Source: Spirogloea muscicola (Eukaryota > Streptophyta > Zygnematophyceae > Spirogloeales > Spirogloeaceae). From it: a stretch of 64,000 nucleotides of DNA. The notes below the pieces were generated by a model. The model searched no databases, was not told the DNA's origin, and saw only the letters and a list, made by a program, of their open reading frames with translations. Of the stretch, positions 35,485 to 45,640 are shown one piece after another. The stretch is taken from NCBI GenBank assembly GCA_009602725.1, contig WELB01000063.1, forward strand, positions 72,453 to 136,452, in the 5' to 3' direction. The translations under genes and the position numbers were made by a program. Within the stretch, counting starts at the first letter, position 1. Every line of letters starts with the position of its first letter.

Positions 35485-36560
35485 GCCCCGCGGCCCCGCG
35501 CCCCCGCCGCCGCCGCCGCCCCACCCGCCCCGGGTCGGCGCCGCCGGCCCCCTCTTTGTCGCGTCCCCCTGGGAGGTGGCAAGCGGCTCCTCATGGACGT
35601 CGTCCTCACCGACAGCTTCCGGAAGAAGGGCCCCATAACTTCTGAGACCGGCTATGCCGTGAAGGTGGCCGAGCAGAAGAAGTTGCATTTGTACAAGGAC
35701 CACCCGGCGGGTGACACCTTTAACCCATCTGGCCATGGACATCCACGGGTGTTACGGGGGTCGGTGGTCCTCGTTGCTTTCGCTGCTGGCATCTCAAGCT
35801 GACCAGCGGCGTCGGGAACAGGGCGCAGCACTTCCCGGAGGCTCGGTGCCTTTGGGTCTGTCCTGCTATCGCATGCGATTGTCTATGTCCCTCCAGCGCT
35901 CCCAAGCGCTTGCTTGTCACCGCCGCGCCGGTCGCGCCTTTGCAGCAGCCTCTGGCTTGCGCAGCGGGGTTGCTCTTCCCCTCAGCTCATCTGACTTCCT
36001 ACTGCTGACCCGGGGGTACTTAGAGCGCCCTGTCTGCCTAGCCTGTGGCTCCGTCAAGAACACCTGTATGCATCTGGCTGGCTTTCACAGCCACTCTTTT
36101 TATATAAGCAGCCGCATTCATCTTTGGCCGCTCTGGCCCTCGCCGTCCCTTCTCCCAGCACTGTTTCCGGCCTCTTGCATGCCTGCTCTGCTTGCAAGCG
36201 CCCTCCGGACCTTGTCCATTTCTGCTGAGTCGGCTTCTCGCAGCCTCGCCCCCTCTGGAAGAGCCGCTTCTTTTCCGTCGTCGCCGTCTGCTTTTGGTGA
36301 CTAGAGGTTGTAGAGCGTCCATCTGCATGAGTCACGGGGAGTAGTTCCGTGTGCTTGCTCCTTCCGGCCCTCTTATTCATTCCACTTGGGCTTGCCTCTT
36401 ACAGCACCTTTGAGAGAGCCACTTTCTTACAGCTATAGCCTAACTTCGAAAGTGCTATTCTTTCTGTATTCGGCAACCCTCTGCTTACCCTCCCAGCCCA
36501 AGGCCTTTACTTCGTGACACTCCGTCTATATTTGGTTGACCTTTCACAACCATCACCCAC
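35485..36560 (+). mobile_element. LINE endonuclease region, C-terminus and tail
   Basis: This reads GGGKRLLMDVVLTDSFRKKG then GYAVKVAEQKK (35570-35690), homologous to GGGPRALVDVVVTDAYK at 12540. After a frame break near 35730 the frame continues to CHRRAGRAFAAASGLRSG and SSSDFLLLTRGY (about 35915-36020), where the usual stop is replaced by read-through. The tail follows with hairpin-like blocks near 36075 and 36388. The 5' side is lost in the assembly gap. Confidence 0.75.
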
Positions 36561-36880
36561 TTTCCCGTTCTCTGCACTTTCATCTGCTCATAGCACGGAC
36601 TCCGCGTTGCTCGGCTTCGCTCTTATCTCACGCGCACCTGCGCGCCCGTCGCTCGCTCCCGCGGCGGCTACGCCGCTCCTGGCCCGCACGACCCCCTCGC
36701 CGCCATCCCAGCTCTCCCCGCGGATTCCCCCGGCGCGTCGCCGCCGAGGCCGCCAGACAACACGGCCCCCCTTCCTCGCCGTCCCGCGCGCCTCGCGCGA
36801 CGTAACCGCGCGCCGCCAGGTTACCGGCACACGCGGGGTAGTGCGCGGCGGCGGGGAGCTACCGTCACGCTGCACAAATA
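36561..36880. other. GC-rich unassigned block
   Basis: Arg/Pro-rich in every frame. It sits between a plus-strand tail and a minus-strand tail and shows nothing identifiable. Confidence 0.3.
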
Positions 36881-36955
36881 CGAAGCAAGCGCGGCCAGAT
36901 TAACTGGTGGCTGGGAGAGTCCAGCCCAAAAGAATAGCAGCCGGCCAGGCTGCTA
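36881..36955 (-). mobile_element. LINE tail hairpin block
   Basis: GCGCGGCCAGATTAACTGGT with ggctgggagagtccagcccaaaagaat is the inverted form of the 11550-11605 block and is nearly identical to 54575-54630. Confidence 0.65.
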
Positions 36956-38640
36956 TTTGCCAGGCGGTAACTCTGACCTCGCTTTCAGAAGAGGGGACCA
37001 TCCCGATGGGGCGATGGCTGTAGAGGCGACCCCGGAGGAAAGTGGACAAGGACATAACTGGCCGCAAAGGCCCACATCACGCAGCTATGCAATTGGCTAC
37101 TATGCCAAACATCCGAAGGGGGCCCTACTTAAGAATCGAAAGTCAAGAGTAGCTAGCACCCGCGCTCCGTGTCCCACTGAATAGTGATTCCCTCTTTCCT
37201 TACGTCCCGCCATTTAAGGAAGCCGCAATGAAATTCTTCGTGAGCCTTTTACCCCAGGTGACGGTTGCTGAGGGAAGGCCACCCAGATCGAAAACTGCTG
37301 GAAGAAAGAGTGCATACTTCATCTGCATGCTCTATTTGCACGCCCTATGTGTGGCAAGTTCAGATTTAGCTCAGTGGAAGAACGACTCTTGGAGACTCAG
37401 ACACCAGCTCCGACTTTCTCCCTCACTAGGCAGGTAGCCACTGCTGCTTTTCACTTCCCTTGAAGAACACCTAAACCTGGTCTGCAATGTTGGCGCCAAC
37501 TTGGCCGACAAGCTCGGTATGACCTTCGCGAGTTGACAAAGTCTTTTCACTCGTACTTTTCAACATCTCGTTACAGAAGCCAACATAGCTGTTGCAGGGT
37601 CTGTGTATTGCTGTCGTGCCTGCCCGAATAGCGCCCACTACGCGTGGAAGTGCCACACCTGAAGCTCCGCCTACAGGCCGGGAGTCTGCTTGGCAGCAGC
37701 AGCCTGCCCTGCATGGCCTCACTACCAAGTAAGCAGACATGCAAAGGATGTGGCAAGAAGCACCACCACACCACGTGTGTACGCAAGGGTGTCAAGGACA
37801 CTCTTCATCTCTCCGCACGTAAAGTGTCAAGGCGGATCGCAAGCTGTCTCATCGCCTCCCTTTCTCCCGCGTGCGCCTCCTGCGCCGCTGCGTGGTCACC
37901 CCCGCCGGGGAATCTCTCACCGCTTCGGCCCCCTGGCCACCTGGCCTGGAGCCTGTACCCTGCGCGGCGCGCCAAACTCTTGCCAACCCCTGACGGCGGC
38001 TGCGGCGGCGTCGGCGCTCGGGTTTTTCTCCAACGAGGGACTTGCAGAGAGATGGCCTCTTTCCGCCCTCCGATTTCTTAAGAGCCCACCCCGCAAGGGG
38101 GGGTCAAGGCAGTAGGTACAGGGGCTTCGGTGATCGGCGCCCCGGGGCTCTCCAGCCCGCCTATACGGGTTGCGCCCTACCCAGCGAGTCACCCCATGGG
38201 TTACCCCCGCTGAGGTTCCCTGTACCACCTTCCTACCTGAGATATCCGACCAGGGTTAGCCCTGCTCGGTTCCGCCCAACCGCCCTCTAGCCGACGCTAC
38301 GACGACGCTACGCGCCCGGGCATGACATCGCCGTATGCCATGTGCTGGCCACCATCAAGGGGCTGACTGAAAACTGTGAAGGCTGAAATCTGCACGACGT
38401 ATCAAGAATTTGTCAATCTGCGGCAGGCAATGCAGCAACTGCCATATATGATAATGCTCCACTGCCTCCTTGTAGAGGTAGATGGCTTTCAGCCTATAAG
38501 AGAAGGCGGCGGTGACGGAGGGGGGGTACAACTGAAAAGCTGTGGCGGCAGCAGCGGAGGCAGCTAACACTAGGGTTGCATGCAGGTATTGGAGTACGTC
38601 CATCCCGAACGTATTCACTCGTGGGTACAAAGCACCCCCA
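36956..38640. other. Unassigned accessory region
   Basis: Several short open frames but no supported gene. A plus frame at 37735-37785 contains CKGCGKKHHHTTC, a zinc-knuckle-like spacing sometimes seen in retroelement gag proteins, but nothing around it supports that. A minus frame at 38360-38480 reads YKEAVEHYHIWQLLHCLPQ, unrecognised. Confidence 0.3.
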
Positions 38641-39175
38641 GCTGTATGTCCCTGTCACCTCGTTCCCTCTTAGCCTAGGGCTTCGCACGTGTAGCCCCAG
38701 TCACTGATGATGTAAACAGTTTACTGGCTCGGCTAGGACTCCCTCTTCTATCTCTGCGCACTGCGCACCATCTCTCTCTGACGAGAGAGAGAAGCTTTCA
38801 GCTGCCAATTTCTTCGACTTGCGGCTGCTGACTGGGGGTTACTGAGCTCCTAGTAGTTTGTGACACTTGCATAGCTGTGTGGTTATGGCCCCTTCCGGCC
38901 CTTTGAAGCTTGTCCATGCTTTCTGTATTGGCTTTTCACAGCCCTCGCCCCCTTTGCACTAGAAAGCTGGTCGAAACTTGAATGGTGGCGCAAGGGCTTG
39001 TCAATTGCCGTCTGGTATTTGCGCATTAATCGGCGACCTCCACGTGCTGACTCGTGGTTACTGAGCGGGTCAGCTTAGCGGCAGGTGATGTACATCTGTC
39101 AATGTGCTTGCATTTGTACTTGGCCACTCAGGCCCTCTGTCACTCAATACAACACTCCAGTTCCACTAGAAGACC
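38641..39175 (+). mobile_element. LINE C-termini and tails
   Basis: A tail start (CTGTCACCTCGTTCCCTCTT, 38647) leads into a protein end F-F-D-L-R-L-L-T-G-G-Y-stop (38806-38844). A second end G-D-L-H-V-L-T-R-G-Y-stop lies at 39031-39063, and its tail matches 12981-13080 closely. Confidence 0.72.
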
Positions 39176-39665
39176 TTACTACTGAAGGCGCGCCGTGTGC
39201 AGAATGGAGTGGGAGGTCAAGCCGNGGGGGGGTGGGGGAAATCTGGGCTACTCTGCTGGTCTTTGCAGCAGAAGCAGGTGGCCACCCACAACTGTGTCGC
39301 GGCAGCCCCTGACGGCCACTTGTGGCCAGTTTGGGGAGCTCGACAAGCGAAGGTCGGGACTTCGAGCTAGGAGTTCCTGTCTGCCTGCCCGCTCCGGCAG
39401 CCCAAGTTTGTCTGGTCGATATGTGTAAGTTCACTCGTGAGTTCTAGAGTCCCCCTTCAGTGTGCTTTCATGCTTTGTCCTCATCCCTCTTTTACATTTT
39501 TTGTTCTTCTTACAAACAGTGCACTGGCTCGCTTTGGCCTCCTCTTCTTTCATGTGCACCGCGCGCCTTTCCGACTCTTCACAGCCCCGTTAGAGAATCT
39601 TTTCCTGAGTAAGCCGCCAACTTTCGCTGGAGCAACAAAAGGTCGACTTCTCTGGAGTAACAACT
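39176..39665 (+). mobile_element. Probable LINE body/tail fragment with one undetermined base
   Basis: The terminal block (TTTCATGTGCACCGCGCGCC) is at 39548-39570. The GC-rich stretch 39180-39420 holds a single N (39224) in a G-run and no recognisable protein. Confidence 0.5.
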
Positions 39666-39721
39666 GCTTCTTCTGAAGCGCACTTGTCAATGGCATTGCT
39701 CAGAAACTCCAGGGCCTTCGC

Positions 39722-41465
39722 TTAAATGAACTGCCTTAAACATTCAGTAGCTATGTGCCGACCTCGAGCGTTGACGGAGAGCTTCAGCTCGCTCACCTCC
39801 TTGTCCATGTCCTGCACGCCTCAGCAAGAAGAAATGTCGAGAGGCATTGAGAGTATGCACACACCATCTGGAATCTAAGCATGGTAAAAAGTGCTGCAGG
39901 TTGAGCAGGTAAAGGACCTCCATAAATTGGACAAGGAAGTCTATGACTTTGTCCTTCTGCATCTCCTCAAGATGAGTGTTTGTGACCAAGAAGCTGATGT
40001 CGAACCCCTGCACAATAAAACTCTTGTGAGGCTAGAGGGCATCAACCACAGAATCAGTCATTCGTAATTCTACCAACTCTCCTCCCCTCACCTCCCTCAT
40101 ATCGAACATATCAACCAACTTGAATTGCACGAGCAGAACATTCCTTATTGAATGCCTGGTTGACTTCCTGCACCAGATCAAGCAGGTAATATATGCACAC
40201 CTCAACAGGCTTCCTGCGAAGGATCTCTAAGGCCTCCGCCCTCAAGGCAAGAAATCGGCAAAATCTCCTGACCAAGAACTTCTCCAGCTCATCGGCTTGC
40301 TTGACCTGTGCTGCACTCATTGTATACCCGGTTTCAGCTCTGAGACAACAAGCTCTAGTCAGTGGAGACCAGGAGACCACTATCGGTCTACTTCATGTGT
40401 CAGGCTCTACATCGAGATGCCTCAACTTCGTACAATGCTGTCGCAAGGCCCTCCCTCCAAAGACCAGCAAGACAAGATGACAAGGACAGATGGTAGGTGG
40501 CTGCTGGAGGCCCGTCTGAAGAGTAAAAGCTCCTATCAATCTAGCAGGCATTAGGTTCGCTGCTTGCCTTCACGCTTATGCGCACAGAATTGATGGAGCC
40601 TTCAATCAGGCACTTCTCTGAATCATTACGACAGATCAGAACCTGAAGACGAGAAAGAATCAATGTCCATCAAATAAAACTCCTTAGATTCATGTTGACT
40701 CCTCCTAGCAGGTACAGTGCACATTATTCCATGACGAAGTCCTGTACCCAGGCAAGATCACTGTGCTCACACTTGAAAGTGAATGTAGCTTAAGGAGATT
40801 ACTCACAGGGTTCAAGAGGAGCTCTGGACTTGACCTACACAGGGCGATACAGATTACAGCTCAACTTTCTGCATAAATAAGGCCAGCCCAAACAATGCTC
40901 CAGGAGATTGATACATGCTGTACATGCCCACATTTACATCTGCTTGATACACAAGGACACAGGCAAGCAATCTCTGCTGATTGAAAAGCTCAATCAGCAG
41001 AGAATGATGCCTGCTTCACTGGGACGCCAAACTTCCTAGGTAATTGATGACCAGCATCCCAAACACTTACTTGAATTCCACCTCTGGCTTGTTGTGCCTC
41101 TCCACGAGTTGACAAGGAAAATCCTGAGTTACGGAGGGCAAGATAATTGGCATGACATTGACGTGGCACCAAGGATCAGCAGCGCACATACTTGTGTTCC
41201 GTACAGTCCTCAGGAAGCAGGCTACCAAGTCATCTCTAGCAATGGCAAACTAGTCAGGACCTTCATTGGTCTCAGCGCTCCCTTACTCATATGCTCGTTA
41301 ATGAAACACACGTTCTGTCCTGTCAATTGAGGGTGACTTGTTGGCCAGGCAGACAGTGGTGTTCCGCAGGGTTGCAGGACTGCCTACTTGCAAGCAGAGA
41401 GCTGCCTGGAGAGTGTTGCGAATGCAGGTCAAGTACGGTCGCAAGGTGTTGGCCTGACACAACAT
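39722..41465 (-). CDS. ARPC4: Arp2/3 complex subunit 4 (20 kDa)
   Basis: Core subunit that, with ARPC2, holds the Arp2/3 actin-nucleating complex together. The minus-strand exons spell the whole family sequence in order: [20 protein letters not shown] (41455-41396), [17 protein letters not shown] (41110-41074), SPELLLNP (about 40840), [18 protein letters not shown] (40645-40585), [20 protein letters not shown] with [11 protein letters not shown] (40322-40205), [16 protein letters not shown] (40010-39950) and [13 protein letters not shown]...CLRQFI-stop (ending 39722). The total length fits the usual 168 or so residues. The start is taken as the in-frame ATG at 41465 ([12 protein letters not shown]). 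A spliced upstream start is possible, because the family usually has only two or three residues before TLRPYL and no intron acceptor is needed here. A 12-bp hairpin lies in one intron. Confidence 0.92.
40972..41002. repeat. Perfect 12-bp hairpin in an ARPC4 intron
   Basis: CTCTGCTGATTG (40972-40983) and CAATCAGCAGAG (40991-41002) are exact reverse complements with a 7-nt loop. Confidence 0.9.
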
Positions 41466-42233
41466 AACCAAGTTACCATTAGCGAGAATATGGCAAGTGC
41501 GAGTAATGTCGTGGCATGGGAGTACTCAGGGAAAGTGGCTGTGAATACGTTGTCGAAGCACGGGACGGGAGCTTACCATGCAGGGCCACACGAGCTCTGG
41601 CAGTCATCAGCTTGCTTGGCAGCGCCCGTTCCAGGAATCAGGGGACTTGAATGCAGATCATAAGACATGACCGCATGATGAAGGCGTCACCAGTCGCAAG
41701 GAGACATGGCAGCACCCGCCGACAAGAGGGAAGAGCTTCACGAGGGCAGCGTGGGCACAGTACAGTGGCTGCAGAGGTCCATGACAGAGCCTTGAGCTCA
41801 CAGCCTGTTGTTACCCCTGTTGCTTGGGAGCTCACTGATCGCACTGACTCAAGGCGGGCCTCGGCTTAGCAGCCGACGCTGCTTCGCGCGCGCGCGGAGA
41901 CGGCGCGGCAGCGTCGCCAAACGCCGTCGGTGAGGCCTAGCTTCGCTTCGCCTATGGAACCGCTTGCCCTTCGGCTGGCTCTCAGTGGCCGTTCTTTATT
42001 ACCACAGCCGCTACTCCATTCATTACCACCTTTCTCATTCAGCCAGCCTCGCCCTTTCGCCGCCCTGCCGCTCCCTGCTCGCCGCTCCCGCGCCAGCCGC
42101 CTGCGCCCTGCCACGCCGGCTCGCCCCCCTGTCGCGGCTGCCCCTTGCGGCGCAATTCCAGTGGCAGTCAGGCTGCCGCGGCCGTCGCCGGCAGAGTGGC
42201 GAGCAGTGAGCCATCAGCTCCTCCGTTTGGGCC

Positions 42234-42948
42234 ATGAGCGACGAGTCCGCTGCAGCCTACAGGGCGGGCAAGATCCGGCGGTTGCACCAGCTGGTCCAGG
42301 ACCTCCGACCGCATGTCATCCAGGTGACGCTAGCGCCCTGCCAGTGCATTGCAGTATTGATGGCCACAGAGGCGGCATGCTCAGCAGGTAGCGTTAGCCA
42401 GTCAAATCAGCTGGTTTTCATTCCGTAGCACAATAAAGCGGCTGCTGGTGTTAAGAGGCGGCTGTAAAAGTCAGCTGAGTGTACCTAGAGGGGATCAGGA
42501 GTGAATCTACACTTGACGAAGCCGCAGGCTGGGCAAATAGGGCCCCATCAGTACCCCCGCTTCAGCAAGAGGACGTCAGATGAGCTGAGGGAAGCAAGGG
42601 GGGTTTGAGCAGGCCTGTAAGCTCGGCTTGTCACTGTTGACCATGTTGGCGACGGGTCACATCACAATCGGCGTGGGACTACAGGCGTGCAGCCTGCCAA
42701 CGCCCTGCACCAACTTAGAGATCGCTAGTGCTGCACACTTTCCCAAACGTCAGCCTTAACTTGTGGGTCAGCCTTGACCATACATACTGTATACTGCAAC
42801 AGCTACCAGGGCAACTTGTGGACCCTAATAAGATTTGCTGCTGCAGGCCCTCCAGGCACCACCACGCAACGCAGCAGACGTTCCACTGGAGCTTAGATCT
42901 GGTGCATCTCACTCTCTCCGTGCAGTAGTTTCCTCGTCACACTGTTAA
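42234..42948 (+). CDS. Small unknown protein, 3' end inside a LINE tail
   Basis: Exon 1 (42234-42323, 30 residues) begins with a good ATG after a GC-rich leader and reads MSDESAAAYRAGKIRRLHQL then QDLRPHVIQ, followed by a gtgacg donor. A phase-matched second exon may start at 42847 (ALQAPPRNAADVPLELRSGA) and stops at 42946-42948. The join gives about 63 residues. I do not recognise the family; the amphipathic first exon could form a helix. The stop codon and last residues fall within the terminal tail of the LINE family, which starts near 42936. The original C-terminus may therefore have been replaced or displaced. Exon 2 is tentative. Confidence 0.4.
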
Positions 42949-43075
42949 TTAGCCACCTTAGCATAGGACTTCATTTCATGCAGCCCATGTTTTACACTAA
43001 TTTTGCTTGAACAATGTATTGGCATTGGCCACCTTTTCATGTCATCCGCAATGCGCACCTTCTCTCGGGTCCCAG
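42936..43075 (+). mobile_element. LINE 3' terminal block
   Basis: This contains the terminal portion only: GTCACACTGTTAATTAGCCA, then CCTTAGCATAGGACTTCATTTC, a ttgaacaatgtattggcattggcc stretch and CGCAATGCGCACCTTCTCTC. It parallels 10210-10350 and 11895-12040. Confidence 0.7.
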
Positions 43076-43084
43076 GAATGTCTG

Positions 43085-43420
43085 CCCTCCCCAAAGAAAA
43101 CCTGTAGCAGCATGTGCTTTCGGCCCTCAACCTTGGGACCATACTTAGCTGAGTAAGCACCTTCGTATGGTGCTTTCTGCTGCAGTAATACAGGAGCTGC
43201 AGGATACAGCCAAGGAGCTACGGGCTGGGCAATCTGAAACGCGAAACTTTCAAGCAAAGTAGCTAATATCTCCAAGTTCCTACCCAGTCCAATGAGGAGC
43301 AACGATGGCACATGCACAAGCATCACAGACTGCAGCACTCGTTGGGACTGTAGAGCGACACAACGCTTGAGCCTGACTGACGAACATGTCTCAACACATG
43401 ACACACATGTACTTGTTCGG
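43085..43420 (-). other. Possible exon of an unknown minus-strand gene
   Basis: Between a good cag acceptor and a gttttc donor the minus strand reads QKAPYEGAYSAKYGPKVEGR then KHMLLQ (about 43190-43100). It looks coding but I cannot place it. It may belong to the BTB-like gene or to a separate gene cut short by the adjoining LINE tail. Confidence 0.35.
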
Positions 43421-43702
43421 ATCAGAAGACGACAAATGGGTTTGAATATTTAGCCAATGAGGCTCAGGGTCAGCTGTAGCAGAGGGGCCAATTAAAGTAT
43501 TAATGTATATGACAAAAGTGGTCAGTGCATCACGTGGCACCAAAACCTGTGCACCCAGTCACTGCCGAGTTGTGAAGCCAAATCTGGCCCTGCAAGGTGC
43601 AAGCAGCAAGGTGACTCATTCTCAAAGGGGTGGAGCCGGAGGTGGCATCTCTAATGTACAGCTTGGATAACAGGTAACACTGCCCCCAGCTCTGACATCT
43701 GT

Positions 43703-44866
43703 TCATGTTGAGCCGGGGCGAGGTGGAGTTGCTGGGCTAAATGCTAGGGCCTTGACTGTAGGGCTCCGACTTCCAGTGTCACTGGTGTGCATAATGTGCA
43801 GAACATGCTCAAAGAGCACGGCATCACAATCGAGTATGATGCTTGGCCGCTCGACTGCAGAGTCCAACCACGCCTCACTGCTGTCGTCCTCACTTTCCGC
43901 AGGCTCCTGGCAGCTTGTGAGCAGGTCGCCAAGAAAGCTGCTGCGCATCAGGTTCTTGGGCACTTCAAATGCTCGGCGGTCTTTGCCCACGTAAACGGTG
44001 ATGGAAGGCGGAGAAGGCTGGGATAGCTTGGTTGCAGCAGCAGCTGCCGCTGCCAGGCGGAAGGGACTGTCCTCCGGGCTGCCACCCGAGGAGCTAAGAG
44101 CTTCGTAGTCATATGTCAGGGGGCCGCTGTGGCTCAGCTTCTCAATGAGGGGCTTGCTTGGAACGAGCACACCCGAAAAGCCAGCTGTAGAAGAAGAGGA
44201 TGGAGCAGAGGGAGCCAATGTAATGTTCAATGAGCAAACAATGGGCACTTGTGACGACACCAATCTTCCACCCCACATGTACCTCAAACAACCAAACATC
44301 AGATTCCGGCACAAGCATGACCTTCCGGGATTTGTCCAACTCAGAAGCACTATGCGAGTGGTACAGCCCTCAAACTCCTCCCATGGTAAAGTAGTGCGCC
44401 AGCGACTTTGGCACCGCACACAACATTGAGTTTCAAGCACAACAGCAAAGGCTGCTCCCCGCCCCTGCAGTAATGGGTACAGAGAGGGTCCAAGAGGAAG
44501 GGCTGCGCCAGCAGGTACGGGGAGCCAGGAGGGGCAACGGTGATGGGCTTCCAGAGGCTCACCTAAGCCAAGGCTCTCGGACCGCATGAGCTCCGAGTAC
44601 CGGCCCTTTTTCCGCCTCACCAGGCTGGCCAGGCGGCCCGTCAGCGACGGGTTGCCTCCCACCGCCGACGGGCTCGGGCTCCACCACGCGCGGGGTGACG
44701 GCCAGAGCGGGGAAGAGGTGCCCCACGCTCGGCCGAAGAGCCGCGTCTGGCCACTGACCTCCTGCTCGTCGCCCTGCGCCTGGCCAATGCCGAGGCGCTC
44801 GGCCTTGCGCGGCGGCAGGCGCGGCCGCCCGCCCCAGCACTCCATGCACATGCTGACGAACGGCAT
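43703..44866 (-). CDS. BTB/POZ-like (KCTD-type) protein
   Basis: The start is MPFVSMCMECWGGRPRLPPR (ATG at 44866). The C-terminal half holds ITVYVGKDRRAFEVPKNLM, then SSFLGDLL and IILDCDAVLFEHVLHIMHT. This matches the outline of a BTB/T1 fold (V-x-V-G-x-x-x-F-E-V, loss of a loop, then I-x-L-D-C-D-x-x-L-F-E-H-V-L). The frame is open from the ATG to the stop at 43703 (387 residues), so it could be read without introns. However, 44562-44180 contains convincing splice signals (GAG|gtacatg and ctcttcttctacag) and better protein in another frame (SPYLLAQPFLLDPLCTHY). The middle is therefore probably spliced, and the single-exon model is only a placeholder. Function unknown; BTB proteins often serve Cullin-3 ligases. 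Confidence 0.55.
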   Translation of the reverse strand: MPFVSMCMECWGGRPRLPPRKAERLGIGQAQGDEQEVSGQTRLFGRAWGTSSPLWPSPRAWWSPSPSAVGGNPSLTGRLASLVRRKKGRYSELMRSESLGLGEPLEAHHRCPSWLPVPAGAALPLGPSLYPLLQGRGAAFAVVLETQCCVRCQSRWRTTLPWEEFEGCTTRIVLLSWTNPGRSCLCRNLMFGCLRYMWGGRLVSSQVPIVCSLNITLAPSAPSSSSTAGFSGVLVPSKPLIEKLSHSGPLTYDYEALSSSGGSPEDSPFRLAAAAAAATKLSQPSPPSITVYVGKDRRAFEVPKNLMRSSFLGDLLTSCQEPAESEDDSSEAWLDSAVERPSIILDCDAVLFEHVLHIMHTSDTGSRSPTVKALAFSPATPPRPGST

Positions 44867-45640
44867 GGCTCGGCGCCCGGCCGCCTGGTGCGGCGCCGCG
44901 GCCCTCCGACGAGGGCCCCCCCCCCAACTGTCGCCCCCAGGCCCCACCGAGCAGCCCGGCGGGGCACGCACTGGTGCGCGGTGACGACCACGGGCGCGCC
45001 TCGGCCGAGCGCCCGGCCTGGCTCACGCCCCGGGCTTGCCAGCCGGAAGCCGCGGCGGGCCGCGTCAGTGGAGGCCCGGCCGCCACGGGGTGCCCGGCGA
45101 GGCCGGCATGGTGGCGGCCGCTGGCGTTCAGCCCGTCCGGCGCTGGCAGCAGGGGCGGAGCGAGACTGAGTGGGCGGCGCCACGAGAGGCCAGGAGGGTG
45201 GCAAGGGGGCCGAGGACGAGGCCGCGCCGACGGCGACGGCCTCGGCGGCGAAAGCGGCGGAGCGGGGGAAGATGGGGAGGAGATGGCGGAGGGAGGGTGG
45301 CGCATGGCCTGAGGGGGCGGGACGGGACCACCGCGCGGGCCGCGCCCGCCCCCCACGCCCCTCTCCGGCCGGGCGCACGCTAGTGTGAACGCGACCCCGG
45401 CCCACCCGACGCCGTCCGCGTCGGGAGCCCGACGCCGCGCCTGGGGTGGTCCGCCTGCGCCGCGCCACGTGGTGGGTCCCCTGGCGGAGGAGCCCCCGAC
45501 CGCGCGCCGCGTGGCGGGGGCCGGGCCCTGCTCCACGTGGGCCGCCCGGGCCGGCGGGCAGGCGGGGCCCAACTTCCCCCGCCCCGGGTTTCTAGGCGCC
45601 GCTGCGTCGGGACGCGGCCAGAAACAGCTCGCCCAGCTTC
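44867..45640. other. GC-rich promoter/5' region of the BTB-like gene
   Basis: Extreme GC content with long but featureless frames in all six readings. No domain recognised. Confidence 0.4.

Noticed and set aside
37735-37785. Zinc-knuckle-like CKGCGKKHHHTTC as a sign of a retroelement gag
   Set aside because: A single 13-residue match with no supporting gag, protease or RT nearby; chance or a decayed host gene is as likely.
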